The notes under the pieces were generated by a model that was given only the letters and a program-made list of their open reading frames with translations, was not told the DNA's origin and searched no databases. From an uncultured Faecalibacterium sp. (GTDB lineage: Bacteria; Bacillota; Clostridia; Oscillospirales; Ruminococcaceae): a DNA stretch of 64,000 nt. Location of the stretch: positions 1 through 64,000 of the forward strand of contig CAKSXW010000002.1 of assembly GCA_934518555.1 (NCBI GenBank). Reading direction: 5' to 3'. Made by a program: the position numbers and the translations under genes. Positions 17,268 to 25,483 of this stretch are shown one piece after another. Each line of letters starts with the position of its first letter. The first letter of the stretch is position 1.

Positions 17268-17297
17268 GTCAGAACCAGTCAAAACCGATCAAAAAAC
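17268..17297. repeat. Three 10-bp phased TCA-A-rich repeats after pepD
   Basis: Units starting at 17268, 17278 and 17288 read GTCAGAACCA, GTCAAAACCG and ATCAAAAAAC, exactly 10 bp apart. The first also forms a 9-bp inverted repeat with GTTCTGACG at 17251-17259. The pattern matches the TCAAAA array before fruR and may be a distal operator. Confidence 0.55.
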
Positions 17298-17306
17298 CTA
17301 ACCTTT

Positions 17307-17341
17307 ACCGCCCGGTGCCCTGCTGCACCGGGCGGTTTTTG
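17307..17341 (+). terminator. Terminator of pepD
   Basis: ACCGCCCGGTG and CACCGGGCGGT form an 11-bp perfect stem with an 8-base loop, followed by TTTTTGCG. Confidence 0.9.
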
Positions 17342-17417
17342 CGTGTTAAGGCAGGAAAGTGTACCGGATGCACAAAAATCAGAGAAATTTTTTGTGCACG
17401 AATCTGACTGAAAATGA

Positions 17418-17445
17418 TTGATTTTGACGACTGCTATGGTATAAT
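17418..17445 (+). promoter_or_regulatory. Promoter of the fructose operon
   Basis: TTGATT and TATAAT are 16 bases apart with a TGG extension before the -10. TGA-ended repeats at 17405, 17415 and 17425 (10-bp phase, reverse orientation of TCA) overlap the -35 region, so repression by the FruR-type regulator is likely here. Confidence 0.75.
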
Positions 17446-17469
17446 AAAGACACAAACCACCAGAAACAT

Positions 17470-17495
17470 TCAAAATAAATCAAAACCAATCAAGC
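17470..17495. promoter_or_regulatory. FruR-type operator array, 10-bp phased TCAAAA repeats
   Basis: TCAAAA at 17470, TCAAAA at 17480 and TCAAGC at 17490 lie exactly one helical turn apart just downstream of the predicted transcription start. DeoR-family FruR proteins are known to bind repeated TCAAA-type elements, so this is the probable operator of the operon that encodes its own repressor. Confidence 0.6.
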
Positions 17496-17518
17496 AACAG
17501 GCAAAGGAGCGTGATCAG

Positions 17519-18274
17519 ATGCTGGCAGAAGAACGGTTCGGCATGATCCTGGAGCTGCTGGGGCGGCAGCGCACCGCCACGGTGCAGGAGCTGTGCGAGG
17601 CCCTGGGCACCAGCGAATCCACCATCCGGCGAGACCTTACAGAGCTGGACCGACTGGGCAAGCTGAACAAGGTCCACGGGGGCGCCACCCTGCCGGACAA
17701 TCGGTTCCAGGCAGAGGAGCCTACCATGCAGGCCAAGGAGAACCAGTCGGTGCCCCAAAAAAAGGCCATTGCAGCGGCGGCGGCAGCGTTGATCCAGCCG
17801 GAGGATTTTGTGTTCCTCGACGCCGGGTCCACCACCCTGGAGCTGGTGCGGGCCCTGGAGGGCCCGGCCCTGCAGGCCAACTATGTGACCAACGGCGTGG
17901 CCCACGCCCGGACCCTGGCCCAGAAGGGCTGCCGGGTGTTCCTGCCCGGGGGGCTGCTGCGGCCCCAGACCGAGGCCATTGTGGGAGCATCGGCGGTAAG
18001 CAGCCTGCAGCAGTATAATTTTACCAAGGCCTTTCTGGGGGCCAACGGCGTGGCCCTGGACGCCGGGTTCACCACCCCGGACCCGGAGGAGGCCGCCGTC
18101 AAGGCCACCGTGGTGCGCCGGGCCCGGGAAAGCTGGTTTTTGGTGGACGACACCAAGTTTGCCCAGGTGTGCCCGGCGGTGATCGCAGAGCTCCACAGCG
18201 GAGCCATCCTCACCAACCGCTGCCCCAACCCCAAGTATAAGCAGTTTACATTGGTAAAGGAGACGGAAGTATGA
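17519..18274 (+). CDS. fruR: DeoR/GlpR-type regulator of the fructose operon
   Basis: A 251-residue DeoR-family protein. The N-terminal helix-turn-helix reads VQELCEALGTSESTIRRDL, followed by the LNKVHGGA hinge; the C-terminal DeoR effector domain has FLDAGSTTLELVRAL and FLGANGV and resembles a phosphosugar isomerase fold. It probably represses fruRKA until fructose-1-phosphate binds. AAAGGAG precedes ATG 17519; the longer frame would cover the promoter and operators. Its stop overlaps the fruK start. Confidence 0.9.
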   Translation: MLAEERFGMILELLGRQRTATVQELCEALGTSESTIRRDLTELDRLGKLNKVHGGATLPDNRFQAEEPTMQAKENQSVPQKKAIAAAAAALIQPEDFVFLDAGSTTLELVRALEGPALQANYVTNGVAHARTLAQKGCRVFLPGGLLRPQTEAIVGASAVSSLQQYNFTKAFLGANGVALDAGFTTPDPEEAAVKATVVRRARESWFLVDDTKFAQVCPAVIAELHSGAILTNRCPNPKYKQFTLVKETEV

Positions 18275-19176
18275 TCTACACCGTAACATTCAATCCGGCC
18301 ATCGACTATGTGGTGCGGCTGGAACAGTCTCTGGAAGTGGGCCAGGTGAACCGGGCCGACGGCGAGGACTGCGTGCTGGGAGGCAAGGGCATCAATGTGT
18401 CCGGTGTGCTGGCCCAGCTGGGGTGCCCCAGCGTAGCCCTGGGGTTCGTGGCCGGGGAGACCGGGGCCTGGCTGGAACGGGACCTGGCAGCCCAGGGCCT
18501 GAAAACGGATTTCGTGCACCTGGACAAGGGCATGACCCGTATCAATGTGAAGATCAAGGCCGGGCAGGAGACAGAGCTGAACGGTGCCGGGCCGGACATC
18601 CCGGACCAGGCCCTGCAGCAGCTGGAAGCCCAGCTGGACCGGCTGGCAGCCGGGGATGTGCTGGTGCTGGCAGGCAGCATCCCCCGGAGCCTGCCTCAGG
18701 ACGTGTACCAGCGGCTGCTGGCCCGGCTGGAGGGCAAGGGGGTCCAGGCAGTGGTGGACGCCACCCGGGACCTGCTGGTGAACGTGCTGCCCTACCACCC
18801 CTTCCTCATCAAGCCCAATAACCACGAGCTGGGGGAGATCCTGGGCCGGGAGCTTTGCACCGATGCAGAGATCGCTGACGCCGCCCGGACCCTGCAGCAA
18901 AAGGGTGCCCGGAACGTGCTGGTGAGCATGGCCGGGGACGGTGCCCTGCTGCTGGACGAAAAGGGCCAGGTCCACCGGATGGGCTGCCCCAAGGGCAAGG
19001 TGGTAAACAGCGTAGGAGCAGGGGACAGCATGGTGGCCGGCTTTGTGGCTGGCTGGCAGCAGACCGGCAGCTACGCCCAGGCCCTGCGGCTGGGCACCGC
19101 CTGCGGCAGTGCCACCGCCTTCAGTCTGGGGCTGGCCACCAAGGAAAAGATCTACCAGCTGCTGGAGCAGCTTTGA
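18271..19176 (+). CDS. fruK: 1-phosphofructokinase
   Basis: A 301-residue PfkB-family kinase. TFNPAIDYVV at the N-terminus, GGKGINVSGVLAQLG for substrate contacts and the NSVGAGDSMVAGF motif with the catalytic aspartate are typical of FruK/LacC. It converts fructose-1-phosphate, made by the neighbouring PTS enzyme, to fructose-1,6-bisphosphate. It overlaps fruR by four bases (ATGA) and precedes fruA by 21 bp. Confidence 0.94.
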   Translation: MIYTVTFNPAIDYVVRLEQSLEVGQVNRADGEDCVLGGKGINVSGVLAQLGCPSVALGFVAGETGAWLERDLAAQGLKTDFVHLDKGMTRINVKIKAGQETELNGAGPDIPDQALQQLEAQLDRLAAGDVLVLAGSIPRSLPQDVYQRLLARLEGKGVQAVVDATRDLLVNVLPYHPFLIKPNNHELGEILGRELCTDAEIADAARTLQQKGARNVLVSMAGDGALLLDEKGQVHRMGCPKGKVVNSVGAGDSMVAGFVAGWQQTGSYAQALRLGTACGSATAFSLGLATKEKIYQLLEQL

Positions 19177-19197
19177 GCAAGGAAAAGGAGAACCATC

Positions 19198-21117
19198 ATG
19201 CGTATCACGGAACTGTTTACGGCACAGTCCATTGCCCTGGATGAGACCCTGGAAAACCGGGACCAGATCCTGCGCCGCCTGGCGGACCTGCAGGCCACCC
19301 ACGGCAACATCACCGACAAAGAGACCTACTTAAAGGCCCTGTACGCCCGGGAGGCAGAGGGCTCCACCTATGTGGACAACGGCATCACGGTGCCCCACGC
19401 CAAGACCGACGTGGTCACCCGGCCCAGCCTGGCAGCCCTGCGGCTGACCCAGCCGGTGCAGTACGACCCGGAGGACGACGGCACCACAGACCTGCTGTTT
19501 GCCATTGCCGCCCCGGAAAACGGCAGCCTCCACGTGGATATGCTGGCTCGGATGATGCAGATGCTGATGAACGAGGAGTTTGTGGCAAAGCTGAAGGCTG
19601 CCAGCACCCCGGCAGAGTTCCTGGCCTGCATCGACGCCCAGGAGGAGGCCCAGTTTGGCACCGAGAGCTTTACCCAGCAGGCCATCCCCCAGCAGGGCTA
19701 CCGCATCCTGGCGGTGACCGCCTGCGTCAACGGCATCGCCCACACCTACATGGCCGCCGAGGCCCTGACCAAGGCTGGCGACAAGCTGGGCCTGGCCACC
19801 AAGGTGGAGACCAACGGCTCCGACGGGGCCAAAAACATCCTGACCCGGGAGGAGATCGCTGCCTGCGACGGCATCATCGTGGCAGCAGAGAAAAAGGTAG
19901 AGACCGCCCGGTTCGACGGCAAGCCGGTGCTGTTTACCCGGGTGGATGACGGCATCCACAAGCCGGAGGAGCTGATCAAAAAGATCGCCCACGGCGAGGT
20001 GCCGGTGTACCACGCCGAGGGCGGTGCCCCGGCAGAGGAGGCCTCCACCAAGGACAGCTTTGGCCGCAGCCTGTACAAGAACCTGATGAACGGCGTTTCC
20101 CACATGCTGCCCTTTGTGGTGGGCGGCGGCATCATGATCGCTCTGGCCTTTTTGCTGGATGACTACACCATTGATCCTTCCAACTTTGGCATGAACACCC
20201 CGGTGGCAGCCTTCTTCAAGACCGTAGGCAGCGCAGCCTTTGGCTATATGCTGCCCATCCTGTCTGCCTTTATCGCTATGTCCATTGCAGACCGTCCGGG
20301 CCTGGCAGTGGGCTTTGCAGGCGGCGTGCTGGCCATGAACGGCACCAACTTTACGGGCCTGGCCACTGGCAGCACCACCGGCATCTCCGGCGGCTTTTTG
20401 GCCGCCCTGCTGGCTGGTTTTGCAGCAGGCTACATCGTGGAGTTTTTGAAAAAGATCACCGAGAAGCTCCCGGCCAGCCTCAACGGCATCCGGCCCATGC
20501 TCATCTACCCCCTGGGGGGCCTGCTGATCCTGGGGGCCATGATGTGCGCCGTGAACCCGGTGATGGGCCTGATCAACACCGCCATGACCGACTGGCTCAA
20601 CGCCATGGGCGGCACCTCCAAGGTGCTGCTGGGTGCCATCGTGGCTGGCATGATGAGCGTGGACATGGGCGGCCCCTTCAACAAGGCAGCCTACGTCTTT
20701 GGCACCGCTGCCCTGGCCTCCGGCAACTATGAGGTCATGGCCGCCGTCATGGTGGGCGGCATGGTGCCCCCCATCGCCATTGCCCTGTCCACCACCGTCT
20801 GCCCCAAAAAGTGGTCCCCGGAGGAGCGCCGCAACGGCATCGTGAACTATGTCATGGGCCTGTGCTTCGTCACCGAGGGTGCCATCCCCTACGCAGCTGC
20901 CGACCCCCTGCGGGTGCTGCCCAGCTGCATCCTGGGCTCGGCCCTGGCCGGCTCCCTGTCCATGGTCTTTGGCTGCGGCCTCCGGGCCCCCCACGGCGGC
21001 ATCTTCGTGTTCCCGGTGGTGGACCATGCGCTGCTGTACTGCGTGGCCCTGGCCCTGGGCAGCGTGGTGGGTGCTGTGGTGCTGAGCCTGCTGAAAAAGC
21101 CCTACCAGGCCCAGTGA
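19198..21117 (+). CDS. fruA: Fructose-specific PTS enzyme IIABC
   Basis: A 639-residue fusion. The IIA domain (about 1-150) has the phosphorylated histidine at 67 (VPHAKTD). The IIB domain (about 168-265) has the active cysteine at 176 (TACVNGIAHTYMAAE). The C-terminal IIC domain has eight or more membrane segments with the MGGPFNKAAY motif. No HPr-like domain is present. It imports fructose as fructose-1-phosphate, which FruK then uses. AAAAGGAG precedes the ATG. Confidence 0.95.
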   Translation: MRITELFTAQSIALDETLENRDQILRRLADLQATHGNITDKETYLKALYAREAEGSTYVDNGITVPHAKTDVVTRPSLAALRLTQPVQYDPEDDGTTDLLFAIAAPENGSLHVDMLARMMQMLMNEEFVAKLKAASTPAEFLACIDAQEEAQFGTESFTQQAIPQQGYRILAVTACVNGIAHTYMAAEALTKAGDKLGLATKVETNGSDGAKNILTREEIAACDGIIVAAEKKVETARFDGKPVLFTRVDDGIHKPEELIKKIAHGEVPVYHAEGGAPAEEASTKDSFGRSLYKNLMNGVSHMLPFVVGGGIMIALAFLLDDYTIDPSNFGMNTPVAAFFKTVGSAAFGYMLPILSAFIAMSIADRPGLAVGFAGGVLAMNGTNFTGLATGSTTGISGGFLAALLAGFAAGYIVEFLKKITEKLPASLNGIRPMLIYPLGGLLILGAMMCAVNPVMGLINTAMTDWLNAMGGTSKVLLGAIVAGMMSVDMGGPFNKAAYVFGTAALASGNYEVMAAVMVGGMVPPIAIALSTTVCPKKWSPEERRNGIVNYVMGLCFVTEGAIPYAAADPLRVLPSCILGSALAGSLSMVFGCGLRAPHGGIFVFPVVDHALLYCVALALGSVVGAVVLSLLKKPYQAQ

Positions 21118-21160
21118 TCTTTGCCATCTTCTTCTCCATGCGAGAGTTCTTCTTCTAATG

Positions 21161-21195
21161 CAGACCGCCCTCGGGAATGTCCCGGGGGCGGTCTG
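21161..21195 (+). terminator. Terminator-like hairpin after fruA
   Basis: CAGACCGCCCTCGGG and CCCGGGGGCGGTCTG pair over 15 bp with a 5-base loop. Only TGTTTGG follows, so the T-tract is weak. Confidence 0.65.
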
Positions 21196-21293
21196 TGTTT
21201 GGAGAGAAAAGGACCATTTTCACAAAAAAAGCCGCTGAACATCGGGCAGAACGCCGCATTTGCTGGAAAGTGGGGTTCCCGGCCCCTTTTGCA

Positions 21294-21322
21294 TTGCGTC
21301 GGCTTTTTGAGTGTGGTATACT
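21294..21322 (+). promoter_or_regulatory. Promoter of the DUF1846 gene
   Basis: TTGCGT and TATACT with a 17-base spacer and a TGG extension before the -10. Confidence 0.72.
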
Positions 21323-21388
21323 ATGCCTGTTATGGAAAAGTGCCGGTGCGGTGTGCCGGCCAAAGCAACGAGGAAAAGGACACGAACG

Positions 21389-22882
21389 ATGAAAATTGGA
21401 TTTGACAACGACAAATATCTTGCGATGCAGTCCGAGCATATCCGTGAGCGCATCAAAAAGTTTGACAACAAGCTCTACCTGGAGTTCGGCGGCAAGCTCT
21501 TTGATGATTACCACGCCTCCCGGGTGCTGCCCGGCTTCCAGCCGGACTCCAAGCTGCAGATGCTGCTGCAGCTCAAGGAGCAGGCCGAGGTGGTCATCGT
21601 CATCAGCGCCGAGGACATCGTCAGCAGCAAGATCCGTGGGGATTACGGCATCACCTACGACCTGGACGTGCTGCGCCTCATCGACGCATTCCAGGGCGTG
21701 GGCCTGTATGTGGGCAGCGTCTGCGTTACCAAGTATACCGCCGACCCGGAGGTGGAAGCCTTTGAAAAGCGGCTCAACGACCTGGGCATCCGCACCTTCC
21801 GCCACTACAAGATCCCCGGCTACCCCAACGATGTGGCCCGGATCGTCAGCGACGAGGGCTACGGCCGCAACGAGTACATTGAGACCCAGCGTCCCCTGGT
21901 GGTGATCACGGCTCCCGGCCCCGGCAGCGGAAAGATGGCGGTGTGCCTGTCCCAGCTGTACCATGAATACAAGCGTGGGGTCAAGGCTGGCTACGCCAAG
22001 TTTGAGACCTTCCCCATCTGGAACATCCCCCTGAAGCACCCGGTGAACCTGGCCTACGAGGCTGCCACCGCCGACCTGAACGATGTGAACATGATCGACC
22101 CCTTCCATCTGGAAGCCTACGGGGTCACCACCGTCAACTACAACCGGGATATCGAGATCTTCCCGGTGGTCAACGCCATGTTTGAGCTCATTGCTGGCAC
22201 CAGCCCCTACAAGAGCCCCACGGATATGGGTGTGAATATGGCTGGCAACTGCATCGTGGACGACGAAGTGTGCCGGGAGGCCTCTCGTAAGGAGATCCTG
22301 CGGCGGTACTTCAAGTGCCTGTGCGAGCAGAAGGTCACCGGTACCACCCGGGAGAGCGAGCGTTACAAGCTGGAGCTGCTGCTGAACCAGGCAGATATGG
22401 CCCTGGGCAAGCGTGAGGTGGAGCGGCAGGCCCACGCCCGCAGCGAGGCCACCGGCGGTGCCCCAGCGGCAGCCATCGAGCTCAGTGACGGCACCGTCAT
22501 CAGCGGCAAGACCGGCCCCCTGCTGGGTGCCACTGCTTCGGCCCTCATCAATGCCCTGAAGCACCTGGCTGGCATCCCCCAGGAGACGGACCTGGTAAGT
22601 GCCGCCGCCATCGAGCCCATCCAGACCCTCAAGACCAACTACCTGGGCGGCAAGAACCCTCGTCTGCACACCGACGAGATTTTGATTGCCCTGTCCAGCT
22701 CCGCTGCTTCCAACGAGCTGGCCGCCAAGGCCCTGCACCAGCTGCCCAACCTGAAGGGCTGCGATGTGCACTCCACCGTGCTGCTTTCCAGCGTGGACAG
22801 CAGCACCCTGAACCGCCTGGGCATGTACCTGACCTGCGACCCCGTCTACGAGGAAGAGGACCGCAAGTACCACAAGCAGTAA
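21389..22882 (+). CDS. DUF1846 domain-containing protein
   Basis: A 497-residue protein matching DUF1846 along its length: KIGFDNDKYL at the start, VIVISAEDIVSSKIRGDYGITY, VITAPGPGSGKMAVCLSQLYHE and NMIDPFHLEAYG. The GPGSGK stretch resembles a phosphate-binding loop. Structures exist for the family but its reaction is not established, so I give no function. The ATG at 21389 has AAAAGGA upstream; the longer frame starts inside the promoter. It is monocistronic with its own promoter and terminator. Confidence 0.88.
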   Translation: MKIGFDNDKYLAMQSEHIRERIKKFDNKLYLEFGGKLFDDYHASRVLPGFQPDSKLQMLLQLKEQAEVVIVISAEDIVSSKIRGDYGITYDLDVLRLIDAFQGVGLYVGSVCVTKYTADPEVEAFEKRLNDLGIRTFRHYKIPGYPNDVARIVSDEGYGRNEYIETQRPLVVITAPGPGSGKMAVCLSQLYHEYKRGVKAGYAKFETFPIWNIPLKHPVNLAYEAATADLNDVNMIDPFHLEAYGVTTVNYNRDIEIFPVVNAMFELIAGTSPYKSPTDMGVNMAGNCIVDDEVCREASRKEILRRYFKCLCEQKVTGTTRESERYKLELLLNQADMALGKREVERQAHARSEATGGAPAAAIELSDGTVISGKTGPLLGATASALINALKHLAGIPQETDLVSAAAIEPIQTLKTNYLGGKNPRLHTDEILIALSSSAASNELAAKALHQLPNLKGCDVHSTVLLSSVDSSTLNRLGMYLTCDPVYEEEDRKYHKQ

Positions 22883-22893
22883 TTGACAGGAAA

Positions 22894-22928
22894 CAAAAAC
22901 GGCAGGTGCTGAGCACCTGCCGTTTTTT
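22894..22928. terminator. Terminator between the DUF1846 and BASS genes
   Basis: AAAACGGCAGGTGC-TGA-GCACCTGCCGTTTTTT is a strong hairpin. A-rich and T-rich flanks on both sides let it end both converging transcripts. Confidence 0.93.
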
Positions 22929-22946
22929 GGTAAAACCGTTTTTGGC

Positions 22947-23888
22947 TTACTGCTTATCAGCGGTACGGGCAAAGAAGTTGGCCAGCACGGCACCGGAGAT
23001 GTTGTGCCACACCGAGAATACAGCACCCGGGATGGTGGCCAGGGGGTACTGGGCAAAGTGGGCGGCAGCCAGGCTGGTGGCCAGGCCGGAGTTCTGCATG
23101 CCTACCTCGATGGAGATGGCCCGGCACTTGGAGGAATCCAGCTTCAGGACCTTGCCTACGGCAAAGCCGGTGAGGTAGCCCAGCAGGTTGTGGAGCACCA
23201 CCACCACCAGGATCAGCAGGCCGCTGGTCATGATCTTAGCACTGTTGGCAGACACCACGGCGCAGATGATCAGCACGATGGCAGTGGTGGACACCAGGGG
23301 CAGCACCCGGACTGCATTTTCTGTAAAGGCGTGGAAGAAGTGGTTGACCACAAAGCCCAGGGCAATGGGCACCAGCACCACCTTGACGATGGACAGGAAC
23401 ATATTCACCGGGTTCACGTCCACTCGCTGGCCGGCGTACAGCAGGGTGAGCAGGGGGGTGAGGATGGGAGCCAGCACCGTGGAAACAGCGGTCATGCCTA
23501 CAGAAAGGGCTACGTCGCCCTTAGAAAGGTAGGTCATCACGTTGGAGGAGGTGCCGCCGGGGCAGGTGCCCACCAGGATGACGCCGATGGCCAGCTCCAC
23601 CGGCAGGTGGAACACCAAGGTCAGCACCCAGGCCAGAAAGGGCATCAGGGTAAACTGGGCCACGCAGCCCACCACTACGTCCTTGGGGCGGCTGAACACC
23701 ACTTTGAAGTCATTGGGCTTCAGGGTCAGGCCCATGCCGAACATCACCACCCCCAGCAGGGTGTTGACCCAGGAGGTCTTGACCACGCTGAAGGGGCCAG
23801 GGAAGAACAGAGCACCGGCAGCCACCACAATGACGATGGCGGCCATGTACTTGCCGACAAAATCGCTTACTTTTTCCAGAGTTTTCAT
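22947..23888 (-). CDS. Bile acid:sodium symporter (BASS) family transporter
   Basis: A 313-residue membrane protein with nine or ten hydrophobic segments. VVMFGMGLTLKPNDF, GVILVGTCPGGTSSNVMTYL and IEVGMQNSGLATSLA are the BASS hallmarks (sodium sites and crossover helices). Family members move bile acids, pantoate, 2-keto acids or other organic anions with sodium. The T-box leader upstream implies the cargo is tied to an amino acid. The ATG at 23888 has AAAGGA ten bases upstream. Confidence 0.88.
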   Translation of the reverse strand: MKTLEKVSDFVGKYMAAIVIVVAAGALFFPGPFSVVKTSWVNTLLGVVMFGMGLTLKPNDFKVVFSRPKDVVVGCVAQFTLMPFLAWVLTLVFHLPVELAIGVILVGTCPGGTSSNVMTYLSKGDVALSVGMTAVSTVLAPILTPLLTLLYAGQRVDVNPVNMFLSIVKVVLVPIALGFVVNHFFHAFTENAVRVLPLVSTTAIVLIICAVVSANSAKIMTSGLLILVVVVLHNLLGYLTGFAVGKVLKLDSSKCRAISIEVGMQNSGLATSLAAAHFAQYPLATIPGAVFSVWHNISGAVLANFFARTADKQ

Positions 23889-23959
23889 GAGGATCCATCC
23901 TTTCTTTTTGTGCCTAGGGTCTTGTGCATGAAACATCCGGAATGGCCCGGTGCCGCAAA

Positions 23960-24250
23960 CAAAAAACGCCTTTGTCCCTGCATAAGAGACAAAGGCGTCA
24001 ACATCCTCTGCGGTACCACTCTTACTTGCCGGCCCGGTTTCCCGGTGGCCGGCCCCTCAATGCACGTCCAACAACGTGCGGCTCCTGATAACGGAAGCCT
24101 GCCGTCCGGGCTTACCCACGGCAGCCGCCGTTTCAGCCCGAAAGCTCGGAGAGGATCTTCCCACAGGGCTCCACGCTGTCTTGCACCTACCGACAGCTCT
24201 CTGGAGTGTTGCACCCCGGGTACTTGTTCTCGTCATAGCCGAATATTTCA
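23960..24250 (-). ncRNA. T-box leader of the BASS transporter, probable Ile specifier
   Basis: On the minus strand stem I has AACAAGTA (AGTA loop-E side), CCAGAGAGCTGTCGGTAGGTG (distal loop) and GGGAAGATCCTC (3' specifier side). The T-box sequence AAGTAAGAGTGGTACCGCAG spans 24012-24031, and a terminator with AACGCCTTTGTC stem and six T lies at 23960-23999. Using the same GAA-plus-one offset that gives ATG in the Met leader, the specifier is ATC (plus-strand 24154-24156), i.e. isoleucine. The T-box call is firm; the specifier is inference. Confidence 0.88.
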
Positions 24251-24259
24251 CTGACCCGA

Positions 24260-24288
24260 AGTATACCCCTTTGCACTGCCAGCGTCAA
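24260..24288 (-). promoter_or_regulatory. Promoter of the T-box/BASS transcript
   Basis: On the minus strand TTGACG and TATACT are 17 bases apart, directly upstream of stem I. Confidence 0.85.
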
Positions 24289-24461
24289 GGGGGCTGACGA
24301 CGCCGGTTTTTCATCCCAAATGCCGAACAAAACAGTCTGCTTCAACCTACAAAAATCCTAGAGATATACAGATTACCCAAAAACAACGGTGCTGAGTTGT
24401 GCATACTGCGGCAGAAACGGATCATGTGAAAAACATATCAGAACAAAACGCAAAATACCGC

Positions 24462-24489
24462 TTGTTTTTTGGATACAACCCCCTATAAT
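24462..24489 (+). promoter_or_regulatory. Promoter of the GntR-mannonate operon
   Basis: TTGTTT and TATAAT with a 16-base spacer, just upstream of the palindromic operator at 24504. The roughly 170 bp between the two divergent promoters (24289-24461) shows nothing else recognisable. Confidence 0.75.
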
Positions 24490-24503
24490 AGAAGTGTAAT
24501 AAC

Positions 24504-24524
24504 CGACGTCCGACGTCATGACGT
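24504..24524. promoter_or_regulatory. Candidate GntR operator
   Basis: CGACGTC occurs twice in tandem, and ACGTCATGACGT (24513-24524) is a perfect 12-bp palindrome. It lies about 20 bp after the -10 element, at or just past the transcription start, the usual place for an autorepressing FadR/GntR site. Confidence 0.62.
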
Positions 24525-24581
24525 TTCTTGCGGGGAATGTTCCGTACAACGGGGAGCGGCACAGAATGGAGAACCAGAACC

Positions 24582-25328
24582 ATGAAACAAGAACAGAACG
24601 TATTCAGCAACATTCAGGATAACCGCACCGGCTCTCTGGTAGAGCAGGTGGCAGACCAGATCAACCAGGTCATCATAGACCAGAACATCAACACCGGAGA
24701 AAAGCTGCCCAACGAGTTTGAGCTGGCGGCCATGCTGAATGTGGGCCGGGGCACCATCCGGGAGGCAGTAAAGCTGCTGATAGCCCGCAACTGCCTGGAG
24801 ATCCGCCGGGGCAAGGGTACCTATGTGGTGGAAAAGCCGGGCCAGATCGAGGACCCTCTGGGCTTTGCCTATGTAAAGGATAAGATCACCCTGGCCATGG
24901 ACCTGATGGAGCTGCGGCTGCGGCTGGAGCCCTGGGTGGCTCAGCTGGCAGCCCAGCGCATTGAGGAGAGCGAGAAGGAAACCCTGCGCCAGCTGTGCCA
25001 GCAGGTGGAGCACAAGATCCGCACCGGGGAGGACCACGGCCCGGCCGACAAGGAGTTCCATGCCTACATTGCCCGGTGCACCCACAACAGCGTCATCACC
25101 GAGATCATGCCGGTGATGACCTATAGTATTGATATGTTCACCAAGTTCAAGGCCCCCAAGCTGCTGGAGGACACCATCCGCACCCATAACCTCGTCACCG
25201 AGGGCATCTGCGCCAACGACCCCCAGAAGGCCTACGACAGTATGTATGAGCACGTGGCCGAGAACCGGGAGAGCATCGAAATCGTCCGGCGCATGAGTGA
25301 GGCGGAGCACCAGGCAGAGTCTTTGTAA
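24582..25328 (+). CDS. FadR-subfamily GntR transcriptional regulator
   Basis: A 248-residue regulator. The N-terminal winged helix shows KLPNEFELAAMLNVGRGTIREAVKLL and RRGKGTYVV. The C-terminal all-helical FCD-type domain has the metal/effector histidine pattern (DKEFHAYIARCTHN and a later RTHNLV). Such proteins often sense hexuronates or their derivatives. Downstream lie mannonate dehydratase-type and SDR genes, so a hexuronate-linked effector is likely. The ATG at 24582 has GGAGAA about ten bases upstream. Confidence 0.9.
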   Translation: MKQEQNVFSNIQDNRTGSLVEQVADQINQVIIDQNINTGEKLPNEFELAAMLNVGRGTIREAVKLLIARNCLEIRRGKGTYVVEKPGQIEDPLGFAYVKDKITLAMDLMELRLRLEPWVAQLAAQRIEESEKETLRQLCQQVEHKIRTGEDHGPADKEFHAYIARCTHNSVITEIMPVMTYSIDMFTKFKAPKLLEDTIRTHNLVTEGICANDPQKAYDSMYEHVAENRESIEIVRRMSEAEHQAESL

Positions 25329-25379
25329 ATATGAACAAAGAATGGACGAATCGTTTGTAAGATATAGAGAATAAGCCCC

Positions 25380-25472
25380 CACACCGTTGACATCCCCTTC
25401 TTCATCGGCTATGTGGCCGTGTTCTTCCTGTGCGTGTTCTCCGAGACCTTCTGCACCTTCCTGATCCGATAA
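25380..25472 (+). pseudogene. C-terminal remnant of a membrane protein gene
   Basis: Between the regulator and the enolase-type gene, 30 codons ending in TAA encode HTVDIPFFIGYVAVFF followed by LCVFSETFCTFLIR: a hydrophobic helix and short tail with the GC-ending codons of the neighbouring genes. No start codon or ribosome binding site precedes it, and the sequence before it is AT-richer and non-coding. It looks like the last segment of a permease, such as a sugar-acid transporter expected in this operon, left after deletion. The parent family cannot be named from 30 residues. Confidence 0.6.
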
Positions 25473-25483
25473 GGAGTTAACTC

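Noticed and set aside
15756-17282. Minus-strand open frame opposite pepD
   Set aside because: Mirror of the dipeptidase coding bias; the PepD motifs on the plus strand are decisive.
21118-21290. A small gene between fruA and the DUF1846 gene
   Set aside because: Open frames here are short, lack ribosome binding sites and run across the terminator hairpin.
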